In this document: one piece after another, positions 1 to 8,211 of the stretch | Position numbering within the stretch: position 1 is the stretch's first letter | Layout: every line of letters begins with the position of its first letter | From: Streptomyces humi | GTDB taxonomy: Bacteria; Actinomycetota; Actinomycetes; Streptomycetales; Streptomycetaceae | DNA length: 64,000 bases | Reading direction: 5' to 3' | Assembly (NCBI RefSeq): GCF_001005085.2 | Contig: NZ_LBMU02000100.1 | Location: forward strand, 25,888-89,887 | Notes under the pieces: generated by a model | Database searches by the model: none | What the model was told of the DNA's origin: nothing | Seen by the model: only the letters and a program-made list of their open reading frames with translations | Translations under genes and position numbers: made by a program

Positions 1-128
1 CGCGGTACGACGGTCTCGTTGACGGCCGCGGCCACCCCGGAGGGCGCGGCCGTGAGGGACTTCACGAGGGTGTCGAGAGCGGTGCCCGGGGCGATCTCCC
101 GGCGCTCCCCGTTGACGGAGATGTTCAT
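1..128 (-). CDS. thiS: ThiS sulfur carrier protein, 5' part only
   Basis: The first 42 codons of a small protein beginning MNISVNGERREIAPGTALD, typical of ThiS, the ubiquitin-fold sulfur carrier that delivers sulfur to thiazole synthase ThiG. The family is about 65 residues and ends in Gly-Gly, which is activated as a thiocarboxylate; that end lies beyond the left window edge. The ATG overlaps the thiO stop (ATGA), so the two are translationally coupled in one thiamine operon read off the left edge, where thiG would be expected. The thiO/thiS pairing supports the call. Confidence 0.9.
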   Translation of the reverse strand, partial: MNISVNGERREIAPGTALDTLVKSLTAAPSGVAAAVNETVVP

Positions 129-1294
129 GCGGTCTGCTCCATGAGTGCGTCGGGAACGGTGCCGAATCGCCCCGGCGTGAACGGACGGGCCTCCTCCGGC
201 AGCTCACCGCCGGCCAGCAGCTCCGCCATCACGTCCCCCGTGACCGGCGTGAGCAGCACCCCGTTGCGGTAGTGCCCGGTGGCCAGCAGCAGCCCGTCCA
301 CACGGGTCGGCCCGAGCAGCGGCGCGTTGTCGGGGGAGCCGGGGCGCAGCCCGGCCCGGGTCTCCGTCAGCGGCAGCTCGGTGATGCCGGGGACCAGCTC
401 GTGGGCGTCCCGCAGCAGCTCGTAGACACCGCCCGCCGTGACGGTGGTGTCCCAGCCCAGTTCCTCGCTGGTCGCGCCGACCACCAGTTCGCCGTTCTCC
501 CTGGGCACCAGGTAGACGTTGCCGCCGCGCACCACGGCCCGCACCGTCCGGCTGAGGAACGGCGCGTACCGCGGGGGCACGGTCAGCCGCAGCACCTGAC
601 CCTTCACCGGCCGCACCGGCGGCAGCACGTCGTCGGGGACGCCCGCCAGCCGCCCGCTCAGGCTGCCGGCCGCGAGCACCACCTGCCCGGCGCCCAGTTC
701 CTCGCCCGCACGCGTGACGGCACCGGTGGCCCGTTCCCGTACCACCGTCAGCCGCTCTGCCCAGTCGCGGTGGAAGACCACCCCGGCCCGTTCGCACGCG
801 GTGACCAGGGCGGCCGCCAGCCGGCGCGGGTCGATCTGGTGGTCGCCGTCCACCCGCAGCCCCCCGCGCACCCCGGGCGCCAGCATCGGCTCCAGGCGCC
901 GGCACTCCCGCCCGGACAGCCACTCGGACTCCAGCCCCGACTCCCGTTGCAGGGTGTGCAGCTCCCGCAGATGGGCACGGTCGTCGGCGTCCAGGGCGAC
1001 CGCGAGCGTGCCGCAGCGCCGGTAGCCGAGGTCCTGGCCGGTGAGTTCGGTCAGCTCGGCGGCGAAGCCCGGATAGCGGCGGGCGGAGGCCAGGTTGAGC
1101 CCCAGCAGGGTCTGCTCGCCGTAGTGCAGTTCGGTGACCGCGGCCAGCATCCCGGCCGCGACCTGCGCGGCCCCGCCGCCCGGCGCGGGATCGGCCACGA
1201 CGGTGACGAGCCCGCGCTGCGCCGCCCGCCAGGCCGTGACCAGGCCGATGATCCCGCCCCCGATGACGAGGACGTCGGACGTGTGTGAGGACAT
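125..1294 (-). CDS. thiO: Glycine oxidase ThiO
   Basis: A 389-residue FAD-dependent D-amino-acid-oxidase-fold protein. The N-terminal dinucleotide-binding motif is VLVIGGGIIGLVTAWRAA, and the C-terminal part has the DAO-family signature around LRPGSPDNAPLLGP and ATGHYRNGVLLTP. ThiO oxidises glycine to the imine (dehydroglycine) used by ThiG to build the thiamine thiazole. I chose the ATG at 1294 because it has a purine-rich Shine-Dalgarno sequence inside the riboswitch tail and directly precedes the FAD motif; an upstream start would translate the riboswitch. It is the first gene after the TPP riboswitch and overlaps thiS by 4 nt. Confidence 0.93.
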   Translation of the reverse strand: MSSHTSDVLVIGGGIIGLVTAWRAAQRGLVTVVADPAPGGGAAQVAAGMLAAVTELHYGEQTLLGLNLASARRYPGFAAELTELTGQDLGYRRCGTLAVALDADDRAHLRELHTLQRESGLESEWLSGRECRRLEPMLAPGVRGGLRVDGDHQIDPRRLAAALVTACERAGVVFHRDWAERLTVVRERATGAVTRAGEELGAGQVVLAAGSLSGRLAGVPDDVLPPVRPVKGQVLRLTVPPRYAPFLSRTVRAVVRGGNVYLVPRENGELVVGATSEELGWDTTVTAGGVYELLRDAHELVPGITELPLTETRAGLRPGSPDNAPLLGPTRVDGLLLATGHYRNGVLLTPVTGDVMAELLAGGELPEEARPFTPGRFGTVPDALMEQTA

Positions 1295-1301
1295 GGGCGT
1301 C

Positions 1302-1396
1302 CAGCCCCTCCCTTCGCCGGCATGACCCGGATCAGGTTCGTACGGTCGGAGGCCGCCAGCCTCCCTCTCAGCCCGGTGCGTCCGGGCTCCCGCGTG
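1302..1396 (-). ncRNA. TPP riboswitch (THI element)
   Basis: On the minus strand the leader of thiO has the hallmark THI-box blocks: GGGCTGAGAGGGAGGC followed by GAACCTGATCCGGGTCATGC and then GCGAAGGGAGGGG. These are the CUGAGA and ACCUGAUC...GAAGGGA elements that bind the pyrimidine and pyrophosphate of TPP. The 3' end runs straight into the Shine-Dalgarno sequence of thiO with no U-tract terminator, which suggests control of translation initiation (inference). Thiamine excess should repress thiO-thiS. The separate thiE gene at 3264 has no such leader. Confidence 0.95.
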
Positions 1397-1532
1397 TGCT
1401 TGCACGCCACCCTAGCCCGCACCGCTCCGCCCCGGTAGGACGGCCCCGGCGGCCACTGTGGAACAGGTCACCCGGCAGGCCCCCTGACTGACTCCGTGTC
1501 AGTTGTCTATCGTTCTTGTCCATGGTGATCAG

Positions 1533-2771
1533 GTGAGCGGGCAGACGCAGCAACGAGGCACGTCACAGGCGCGGCGGGTGGTCGTCGTCGGCGCGGGCAT
1601 GGCCGGGGTGCAGACCGCCGTCGCCCTGCGCGAGCGCGGGTACACCGGCACCGTCACCCTGATCGGCGCCGAGCCGCACCAGCCGTACGACCGGCCGCCG
1701 CTCTCCAAGGCCGTCCTGCTCGGCAAGGCGGAGGGCTCCGCCTTCGAGGTGGACTTCGACGCCCTCGGCATCGAACTGGCGCTCGGCCGCGACGCGCTCG
1801 GCGTGCGCACCGCCGACCACGAGCTGGACACCGAGGCCGGACCGGTGCCGTACGACGTGCTGGTGCTCGCCACCGGCGCCGAACCGGTCCGGTTGCCCGG
1901 CACCGAGGGCGTGCCCGGCGTCCACCTGCTGCGCACCCTCGACGACGCCGAGCGGTTGCGGCCGGTGCTCGCCCGGCAGCACGACATCGTGGTGGTCGGC
2001 GCAGGCTGGATCGGCGCGGAGTTCGCCACCGCGGCCCGCGAGGCCGGCTGCGCGGTGACCGTCGTCGAGGCCGCCGACCGGCCGCTCGCCGGCGCGCTGC
2101 CGGCCGAGGTCGCCGCGCCGATGACCACCTGGTACGCCGACAGCGGCACCGAACTGCGCACCCGCGCGCGCGTGGCGCGCGTCGAACCCGGCGCGGTGGT
2201 CCTCGACGACGGCTCGCGGATCCCGGCGGGCGCCGTGGTGGTCGGCATCGGCGCCCGCCCCGCCACCGGCTGGCTGGCCGGCTCCGGCATCGGACTGGGC
2301 GCCCAGGGCGACGTGCTCGCCGACGACCACCTGCGCACCGGCGCGCCGGACGTCTACGCGGTCGGCGACTGCGCCTCGTTCCCGTCCGGTCGCTACGGCA
2401 CCCGCCTGCTGGTCCACCACTGGGACAACGCCCTCCAGGGCCCGCGCACGGTGGCCGCGAACATCCTCGGCGAGTCCGACGCGGTCTACGACCCGGTGCC
2501 GTACTTCTGGTCCGAGCAGTTCGGCCGTTTCGTCCAGTACGCGGGCCACCACGCCGGGGCCGACCGCATGATCTGGCGCGGCGACCCGTCGACCCCCGCC
2601 TGGAGCGTCTGCTGGCTGCGCGAGACCCGCCTGGTCGCTCTGTTGGCGGTGGGCCGTCCACGCGACCTGGCCCAGGGCCGTCGCCTGATCGAGGCGGCCA
2701 CCCGAATGGACGCCGAGGCACTGTCGGACCCGGCCCGCCCGTTGAAGAACGCGACCGCGGCGCCCCTCTAG
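1533..2771 (+). CDS. FAD/NAD(P)-dependent oxidoreductase, ferredoxin-reductase type
   Basis: About 412 residues with the two-dinucleotide-domain architecture of rhodocoxin/putidaredoxin reductases. It has an FAD motif VVVVGAGMAGVQTAVALRERG at the N-terminus, an NAD(P) motif IVVVGAGWIGAEFA in the middle, and the second FAD motif DVYAVGDCASF, followed by the C-terminal interface domain (YFWSEQFGRFVQYAGHH). Proteins of this type pass electrons from NAD(P)H to ferredoxin-like partners, but no ferredoxin or P450 is adjacent, so the partner is unknown. I chose GTG at 1533 (GGTGATC upstream); a TTG at 1503 is in frame. It is divergent from thiO. Confidence 0.85.
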   Translation: MSGQTQQRGTSQARRVVVVGAGMAGVQTAVALRERGYTGTVTLIGAEPHQPYDRPPLSKAVLLGKAEGSAFEVDFDALGIELALGRDALGVRTADHELDTEAGPVPYDVLVLATGAEPVRLPGTEGVPGVHLLRTLDDAERLRPVLARQHDIVVVGAGWIGAEFATAAREAGCAVTVVEAADRPLAGALPAEVAAPMTTWYADSGTELRTRARVARVEPGAVVLDDGSRIPAGAVVVGIGARPATGWLAGSGIGLGAQGDVLADDHLRTGAPDVYAVGDCASFPSGRYGTRLLVHHWDNALQGPRTVAANILGESDAVYDPVPYFWSEQFGRFVQYAGHHAGADRMIWRGDPSTPAWSVCWLRETRLVALLAVGRPRDLAQGRRLIEAATRMDAEALSDPARPLKNATAAPL

Positions 2772-2850
2772 GGGCGCTGGGAACGCTCGGCCGGCCCCCA
2801 CGGCGCCGCACCCGGACGACCACCCATCGCCCCCCACCCGCCGAAACGCC

Positions 2851-2856
2851 TACCCT
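2851..2856 (+). promoter_or_regulatory. Putative -10 box of a leaderless promoter
   Basis: TACCCT fits the Streptomyces -10 pattern TAnnnT and its last base is 7 nt from the GTG at 2864. There is no Shine-Dalgarno sequence, so the transcript probably starts at or next to the start codon. No good -35 box is visible. Confidence 0.5.
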
Positions 2857-2863
2857 TGACCCC

Positions 2864-3229
2864 GTGACCGAGATTGACGCAAACATCGATGCTCTCGTCC
2901 CCGCCTGGCTCACCCTCCCCGACATCGCTGAAATGATGGACGTCGAGGTGACCCGCGTGCGGCAGCTGGTCAAGGAGGGCCAGCTCATCGCCGTCCGCCG
3001 TGGTGAGAACAGGGCGCTGCACGTCCCCGCCGCCTTCATCGACGAGGACAAGGTGGTCAAGGGCCTGGCCGGCACCCTGACACTGCTCCGGGACGACGGC
3101 TTCACCGACGAGGAGATGCTGGAGTGGCTCTTCACTCCTGACGAGACCCTGCCCGGCACCCCCGCGCAGGCGCTCAGCGAGAATCGCGGCACGGAGGTGA
3201 AGCGCCGCGCCCAGGCGCTCGCCGTCTGA
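2864..3229 (+). CDS. Rv2175c-family DNA-binding protein
   Basis: A 121-residue protein with an N-terminal helix-turn-helix (TLPDIAEMMDVEVTRVRQLVKEG, about residues 17-39) and a C-terminal helical region beginning AAFIDEDKVVKGLAGTLTLL. This arrangement matches the Rv2175c family, known in Mycobacterium tuberculosis as a DNA-binding protein regulated by Ser/Thr kinase PknL. The GTG start lacks a ribosome binding site and fits leaderless expression. It lies between a reductase and thiE with no obvious functional link. Regulatory targets cannot be read from the sequence. Confidence 0.85.
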   Translation: MTEIDANIDALVPAWLTLPDIAEMMDVEVTRVRQLVKEGQLIAVRRGENRALHVPAAFIDEDKVVKGLAGTLTLLRDDGFTDEEMLEWLFTPDETLPGTPAQALSENRGTEVKRRAQALAV

Positions 3230-3263
3230 GCCGACCGGCACCGACACCACGGGGGACCCACCG

Positions 3264-3911
3264 ATGACCGACACCGCCCGCGCGCAGCTGGCCGACGCCC
3301 GTCTCTACCTGTGCACGGACGCCCGCCGGGAGCAGGGCGACCTCGCCGAGTTCCTGGACGCGGTCCTGGCGGGCGGCGTCGACATCGTGCAGCTGCGCGA
3401 CAAGGGCATGGAGGCCGCCGAGGAACTGGCGCACCTCGCCGTGTTCGCCGACGCCTGCGCCCGGCACGGCAAGCTGCTCGCGGTCAACGACCGTGCCGAC
3501 GTGGCCCACGCCGCCGGCGCCGACGTGCTCCACCTGGGCCAGGGCGACCTGCCGGTCCCGGCCGCCCGCGCGATCCTCGGCCCCGACGTCCTCGTCGGCC
3601 GCTCCACGCACACCGAGGCGGAGGCCGCCGCGGCCGCCGTCCAGGACGGCGTGGACTACTTCTGCACCGGTCCCTGCTGGCCCACCCCGACCAAGCCCGG
3701 CCGCCACGCCCCCGGGCTGGACCTGGTGCGCTCCACGGCGGCCCTGGGCACCGACCGCCCGTGGTTCGCCATCGGCGGCATCGACCTCGGCAACCTCGAC
3801 CAGGTGCTGGCGGCGGGTGCCCGGCGCGTGGTGGTCGTCCGCGCACTCACCGCGGCCGACGACCCCGGCGCGGCCGCGGCCGAGTTCGCGAAGCGGCTGC
3901 GGTCCGCGTGA
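3264..3911 (+). CDS. thiE: Thiamine-phosphate synthase
   Basis: A 215-residue TIM-barrel protein that couples HMP-pyrophosphate to the thiazole phosphate to form thiamine monophosphate. Family motifs are clear: the strand VDIVQLRDKG, the Mg2+/phosphate region LLAVNDRADVAHAAGADVLHLGQGDLP, and YFCTGPCWPTPTKPG with FAIGGIDLGN toward the C-terminus. Length is normal. GGGGGACC precedes the ATG. It stands apart from the riboswitch-controlled thiO-thiS unit and 34 bp after the Rv2175c-like gene, so it may be read from the same promoter. Confidence 0.95.
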   Translation: MTDTARAQLADARLYLCTDARREQGDLAEFLDAVLAGGVDIVQLRDKGMEAAEELAHLAVFADACARHGKLLAVNDRADVAHAAGADVLHLGQGDLPVPAARAILGPDVLVGRSTHTEAEAAAAAVQDGVDYFCTGPCWPTPTKPGRHAPGLDLVRSTAALGTDRPWFAIGGIDLGNLDQVLAAGARRVVVVRALTAADDPGAAAAEFAKRLRSA

Positions 3912-3931
3912 CCGCTCCGGGCGTCCCGGCT

Positions 3932-3958
3932 GTCCGGAAACATGTCCAGTATCCGGAC
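3932..3958. repeat. Inverted repeat between thiE and metF
   Basis: GTCCGGA and its reverse complement TCCGGAC are separated by 13 nt. It lies about 40 bp upstream of the metF -35 box. It could be an operator or a weak terminator for thiE; the long loop and absence of a T-tract make an operator slightly more likely. Confidence 0.4.
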
Positions 3959-3995
3959 GCGAGGTCGGCAATTCGGGCAAATGACCCGAGTGTGG

Positions 3996-4024
3996 TTGGG
4001 TGTCCGTCCGCCCCTGACTAACCT
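3996..4024 (+). promoter_or_regulatory. metF promoter, leaderless
   Basis: A -35-like TTGGGT (3996-4001), 17-bp spacer and -10 TAACCT (4019-4024). The metF ATG follows 6 nt after the -10 with no Shine-Dalgarno sequence, so the mRNA is predicted to be leaderless. Confidence 0.6.
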
Positions 4025-4030
4025 GCGGGT

Positions 4031-4954
4031 ATGGCCCTAGGAACCGCGTCAACCAGGACTGATCGCGCACGCACCGTGCGCGACATGCTCGCGAGCGGCA
4101 AGACCACGTACTCCTTCGAGTTCTCGGCGCCGAAGACCCCCAAGGGCGAGCGGAACCTGTGGAGCGCGCTCCGGCGGGTCGAGGCGGTGGCGCCCGACTT
4201 CGTCTCCGTGACCTACGGCGCCGGCGGTTCCACCCGCGCGGGCACGGTCAAGGAGACCCAGCAGATCGTCGCCGACACCACGCTCACGCCGGTCGCCCAC
4301 CTGACCGCGGTCGACCACTCGCTCGCCGAACTGCGCAACATCATCGGCCAGTACGCGGACGCCGGGATCCGGAACATGCTCGCGGTGCGCGGCGACCCGC
4401 CCGGTGACCCGATGGGCGACTGGGTGGCGCACCCGCAGGGGCTGACCTACGCGGCCGAACTCGTCCGGCTCATCAAGGAGTCCGGGGACTTCTGCGTGGG
4501 CGTCGCGGCGTTCCCCGAGATGCACCCGCGGTCCGCCGACTGGGACACCGACGTCCGGCACTTCGTCGACAAGTGCCGCGCGGGCGCCGACTACGCCATC
4601 ACGCAGATGTTCTTCCAGCCCGAGTCCTACCTTCGCCTTCGCGACCGGGTCGGCGCGGCCGGCTGCGAGACCCCCGTGATTCCGGAAATCCTGCCCGTCA
4701 CCAGTGTGAAGATGCTGGAACGGCTGCCCAAACTCAGCAATGCGGTCTTCCCGGACGCCCTGAAAGAGCGGATCCTCACAGCGAAAGACGATCCGACGGC
4801 GGTACGCTCCATCGGTATCGAATACGCCACGGAGTTCTGCGCCCGGCTGCTGGCCGAGGGAGTGCCCGGACTGCACTTCATCACGCTGAACAACTCCACG
4901 GCGACGCTGGAGATCTACGAGAACCTGGGCCTGCACCAACCCCCGCGGGCCTAG
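4031..4954 (+). CDS. metF: 5,10-methylenetetrahydrofolate reductase
   Basis: A 307-residue FAD-dependent TIM-barrel reductase that makes 5-methyl-THF for methionine synthesis. Conserved blocks include YSFEFSAPKTPKGERNLWSAL, SVTYGAGGSTRAGT, the folate/FAD region AVRGDPPGDP and GADYAITQMFFQPESY. Length fits bacterial MetF. The ATG is 6 nt after a good -10 box and there is no ribosome binding site, indicating leaderless translation. It is followed 56 bp later by an unrelated membrane protein with its own strong Shine-Dalgarno sequence. Confidence 0.95.
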   Translation: MALGTASTRTDRARTVRDMLASGKTTYSFEFSAPKTPKGERNLWSALRRVEAVAPDFVSVTYGAGGSTRAGTVKETQQIVADTTLTPVAHLTAVDHSLAELRNIIGQYADAGIRNMLAVRGDPPGDPMGDWVAHPQGLTYAAELVRLIKESGDFCVGVAAFPEMHPRSADWDTDVRHFVDKCRAGADYAITQMFFQPESYLRLRDRVGAAGCETPVIPEILPVTSVKMLERLPKLSNAVFPDALKERILTAKDDPTAVRSIGIEYATEFCARLLAEGVPGLHFITLNNSTATLEIYENLGLHQPPRA

Positions 4955-5010
4955 ACCGGCCGCACCGGAGTACGACACACTGCGTAGCGGTCACTGGAGG
5001 AGGGGCGTAC

Positions 5011-6012
5011 ATGGGCTGGACGGTCCTCTACGTAGCGTTCGGCATCGTCGCACTGTGGTTGCTCGGCGAGGTACTGCTGCAATACAAGGCGCGGCTGCGC
5101 TGGCGGCTGCTGGCCTTCGTCGGCTTCCTCGGGGTCGTCTTCGGTGTGCTGATCCCGTCCGTGATCGTCATCGGTGTGGGCGCTATCGCCTTCGCGGTCG
5201 GCCAGACGTACGTCACCCTGTCGTTCCGCCGCGGCTTCGAGGCGGGCTGGGCGGTCAAGCGGCCCGACGCGGACAGTGACGGCGGCGGCCTGCTCAGGCG
5301 CCGCCGCGGCGAGCCGGACGAGGACCCGGGCCTGGAGGCCACCGACCCGGACGCGGCCGACGCCGCCTACGCCGGCCAGCAGGCCGGCTACGCCACCGGC
5401 AGCACCCCCGCCTACCGCGGCGACGACGACTACGACCGCGACGACGTCTTCACCCCCGGCCCCCGCTCCGGCGAGCCGGCCGCCGCCGAGGCCGGCACGG
5501 TCTACGAGCCGCAGCCGATGCCCGACGACACCGGCTCCTACGGCGTCTACCGCGACTCCGGCCACGCCGCGGCCGGCGACCAGCAGGCCGCCTACGCGAC
5601 CGCGGGCCAGGACCAGGCGTACGCCGCCCAGGGCACCGACCAGAACTACGCCTACGACTACTCCGGGTACGGCCAGCAGCAGTACGGCTACGACGCGAAC
5701 GGCCAGCAGCAGTACGCCAACTACTCCGACCCGTACATCGGCAACCAGACCTACGGCGGCGCCGGGTACGACACGTCGTACGGCACGCAGCAGTACGACC
5801 AGCAGGGCTACGCCCAGGGCCAGTACGGCACCGGCGGCTACGGCGAGACCCCGGCGGGCGGTGTCTGGGTGCCCCAGCAGCGCGCCGACGAGACCTACGG
5901 CGGGGAACTCCCGCAGGAGCAGCCGTACCCCTACCAGGGTGACGGACAGGCACAGCAGGGCCAGGGCCAGGGCCACCAGGGCAACGGGTACGACGAGCAG
6001 TACCGTTTCTGA
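5011..6012 (+). CDS. Membrane protein with long Tyr/Gln/Gly-rich tail
   Basis: A 333-residue protein whose first 75 residues hold two or three hydrophobic segments (VLYVAFGIVALWLLGEVLL, LLAFVGFLGVVFGVLIPSVIVIGVGAIAFAVG). The remaining 250 residues are low-complexity and acidic at first (RRRGEPDEDPG), then rich in Tyr, Gln, Gly, Ala and Asp with units such as YGQQQYGYD. The start is ATG at 5011 after GGAGGAGGGG. I do not recognise a named family; from memory, similar proteins are annotated as conserved Streptomyces membrane proteins. The tail looks intrinsically disordered and prion-like. It converges on the next gene with a shared terminator. Confidence 0.8.
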   Translation: MGWTVLYVAFGIVALWLLGEVLLQYKARLRWRLLAFVGFLGVVFGVLIPSVIVIGVGAIAFAVGQTYVTLSFRRGFEAGWAVKRPDADSDGGGLLRRRRGEPDEDPGLEATDPDAADAAYAGQQAGYATGSTPAYRGDDDYDRDDVFTPGPRSGEPAAAEAGTVYEPQPMPDDTGSYGVYRDSGHAAAGDQQAAYATAGQDQAYAAQGTDQNYAYDYSGYGQQQYGYDANGQQQYANYSDPYIGNQTYGGAGYDTSYGTQQYDQQGYAQGQYGTGGYGETPAGGVWVPQQRADETYGGELPQEQPYPYQGDGQAQQGQGQGHQGNGYDEQYRF

Positions 6013-6016
6013 CGAG

Positions 6017-6037
6017 CGCGGCTCACTGTGAGCCGCG
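6017..6037. terminator. Bidirectional terminator between convergent genes
   Basis: CGCGGCTCA and TGAGCCGCG form a 9-bp perfect stem around a 3-nt loop. It sits in the 10-bp gap and overlaps the last codons of the minus-strand oxidoreductase, so it can serve both strands. Confidence 0.7.
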
Positions 6038-7549
6038 GAACTCCGGCCCCTCCACGATCAGCCCGGCCACCAGCGCGCCCGACATGCCCGCGTGCGGCAG
6101 CCCGCCGCCCGGGTGCGCCCAGTCGCCCACCCGGTACAGGCCCGGCAGCCGGGTGGTGTTGGCCGGGTGCAGGAAACGGCCCCGGCCGGCCGCGAGGGCG
6201 GGCGCGGAGACCTCTCCGGCCCCGGACCCGGCCGCGGCGGCACCCGTGACCTGCCCCGGTGCCAGGGTCTCCTGCCACAGCAGCCGCTCCCGCAGCCCCG
6301 GCACGGCGGCCTCGCCGGCTTCCAGGAGGAAGTCCGTGCAGGCCCGGACCGTGTCCGCCCGCTCCCAGCCGGCCTCGCCCGACACCACCGCCGACAGCAC
6401 CACGGACTCGTGATCGCCGTCCGGCCGGAGCGCCGGGTCGTCGGGGCGCAGCACGGTCACGGTGGGGCGCACCAGCCGGTCACCGCCGGGCGCGACCAGC
6501 AGGTCCAGCTCGGTCTGCTCGTCCGGCGCGTGCACGACCGTGCGATGCGCGGCACCCGTCGCGCGCGCGCCGCGGAGCGCGAGCAGCACCGTGCAGCGGC
6601 TCGGCCGGACCGTCCCGGTGCCGGCCCGTACATCGCCGTCGGCGTCGAGGCGGCACCCCGTCGGCCGGACGAGGGCGTCGAGCCGTACCGGGTCCACCCC
6701 GGCCACCACGTGGTCCGCGTCGGCCACGGTGCCGTCGGCCAGTTCCAGTCCCACCGCGTGGCCGTCCTTGGCCCGTACCGCGGTGACCTCGGCGCCGAAG
6801 ACGAACTCGACCCGGCGCCGTACGCACCGCTCGTACACCGCGCGCGCCAACTCCCGCATGCCACCGCGCACGTACCAGACACCGAAGGCGTGCTCCAGGT
6901 AGGGCAGCACGGCGGCGCTCGCCGGCGCGGTCCGGGGGTCGAGGCCGTGCGCGAGGGCGTGGCTGTTCAGCAGGGCCGCCAGCCGTTCGTCGCGCAGCTC
7001 CCAGGCGCCGATCTCGGCGAGCGTGGCCGCCCGCCGGGTGCGCAGCAGCTTCTTGTGCGGGACCGACGGGTACGGCTCACGCTCCGCCAGCACCTGCCAG
7101 TTCGGCCACAGCGGCTCCTCCAGGAGCGGACGCCGGGTGCGGTCCCAGGCCTCCCGGGCCCGCACCAGGAAGTCGCCCCAGCGCTGCCCGGCGCCGGCGC
7201 CCAGGGCCGCGTCCAGGGCGGTGACGACGCCCGCGCGGGACGCGTTCGGGAGCGACACCTCCGTGCCGTCCGCGAAGACGTGCCGGGCCGACGGGTCGAC
7301 CTGGACCAGTTCGACGCAGTCCTCCAGCGGCTCCTTGCCGGTCTTGACGAACAGGTCGCGGTACACGGCGGGCAGCGGCAGCAGCCCCGGGCCGGTGTCG
7401 AAGGCGAACCCGTCGCGCTCGAAGCGGCGCACCGCACCGCCGTACGTCTCCGTACGCTCGTACACCGTCACCCGGTGGCCCGCGACGGCCAGCCGGGCGG
7501 CCGCCGCCATGGCGCCCATCCCGGCGCCGATCACCGCAATCCGTCCCAT
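6023..7549 (-). CDS. CrtI-like FAD-dependent oxidoreductase
   Basis: A 508-residue protein of the phytoene desaturase/amine oxidase superfamily. The FAD motif at the N-terminus is RIAVIGAGMGAMAAAARLAVAGHRVTVYE, then ETYGGAVRRFERDGFAFDTGPGLLPLP, and the C-terminal FAD block GLYRVGDWAHPGGGLPHAGMSGALVA. CrtI enzymes desaturate or isomerise carotenoid precursors, but no crtE, crtB or crtY is nearby, so the substrate is unknown. The ATG at 7549 begins right at the FAD motif. It lies 47 bp downstream of the DUF4126 gene and is probably co-transcribed with it. Confidence 0.82.
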   Translation of the reverse strand: MGRIAVIGAGMGAMAAAARLAVAGHRVTVYERTETYGGAVRRFERDGFAFDTGPGLLPLPAVYRDLFVKTGKEPLEDCVELVQVDPSARHVFADGTEVSLPNASRAGVVTALDAALGAGAGQRWGDFLVRAREAWDRTRRPLLEEPLWPNWQVLAEREPYPSVPHKKLLRTRRAATLAEIGAWELRDERLAALLNSHALAHGLDPRTAPASAAVLPYLEHAFGVWYVRGGMRELARAVYERCVRRRVEFVFGAEVTAVRAKDGHAVGLELADGTVADADHVVAGVDPVRLDALVRPTGCRLDADGDVRAGTGTVRPSRCTVLLALRGARATGAAHRTVVHAPDEQTELDLLVAPGGDRLVRPTVTVLRPDDPALRPDGDHESVVLSAVVSGEAGWERADTVRACTDFLLEAGEAAVPGLRERLLWQETLAPGQVTGAAAAGSGAGEVSAPALAAGRGRFLHPANTTRLPGLYRVGDWAHPGGGLPHAGMSGALVAGLIVEGPEFRGSQ

Positions 7550-7596
7550 GCCCGCGACCTTATCGACCGCCACCGACAACCCGGTCCGGCGGGCCC

Positions 7597-8211
7597 TCAG
7601 CCCGGTGGCGGGGGCAGCTGCGCGGACAGCCGCCGCTCCTCCCGGCGCTGGGCCCGGCGGCGCCAGAACCGCCGGATCCGGGAGATCAGGAACACCAGCA
7701 CGATCAGGCCCGTGGCGAGCAGCACCGCCGCGATGACCGCCGCCGCCAGCGGGTGGAACATCGCGAACGAGACGATCCCGGCGACCCCGAGGTCCTCGGC
7801 GAGGCTCAGCACGATGTTGCTGAAGGGCTCCGGGGAGGTGTTGACCGCCATCCGGGTCCCGGCCTTGACGGTGTGGCTGGCCAGCGCGGTCGAACCGCCG
7901 ACCAGCCCGGCCACCACGTCGTTGAGCGAGCCGCTCTGCCCGGCGAGCAGCGCCCCGACCCAGGCACCCGCCACCGGCCGGACCACCGTGTGCACGGAGT
8001 CCCACGCCGAGTCGACGTACGGGATCTTGTCCGCGACCGCCTCGCACAGGAAGAGCACGCCCGCGATGATCAGCACCTCGGGCCGCTGCAAGGTCTCGGG
8101 CACGTCGTCGCTCAGGCCCGTCGCGCCGAACAGACCGAGCAGCAGCACCACCGCGTACGCGTTGATTCCGCTGGCCCAGCCGCTGGTGAAGACCAAGGGG
8201 AGTACCGACAC
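7597..8211 (-). CDS. DUF4126 family membrane protein
   Basis: A 204-residue integral membrane protein starting VSVLPLVFTSGWASGINAYAVVLLLG. The pattern SGINAY near the N-terminus, then VADKIPYVDSAWDSVHTVVRPVAGA and GLVGGSTALASHTVKAGTR, fits the DUF4126 family, whose function is unknown. It ends with a basic cytoplasmic tail (RRFWRRRAQRREERR). I chose GTG at 8211 because a TACGAT -10 box (8219-8224) ends 7 nt before it, implying a leaderless mRNA; upstream in-frame codons are low-complexity. Confidence 0.8.
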   Translation of the reverse strand: MSVLPLVFTSGWASGINAYAVVLLLGLFGATGLSDDVPETLQRPEVLIIAGVLFLCEAVADKIPYVDSAWDSVHTVVRPVAGAWVGALLAGQSGSLNDVVAGLVGGSTALASHTVKAGTRMAVNTSPEPFSNIVLSLAEDLGVAGIVSFAMFHPLAAAVIAAVLLATGLIVLVFLISRIRRFWRRRAQRREERRLSAQLPPPPG

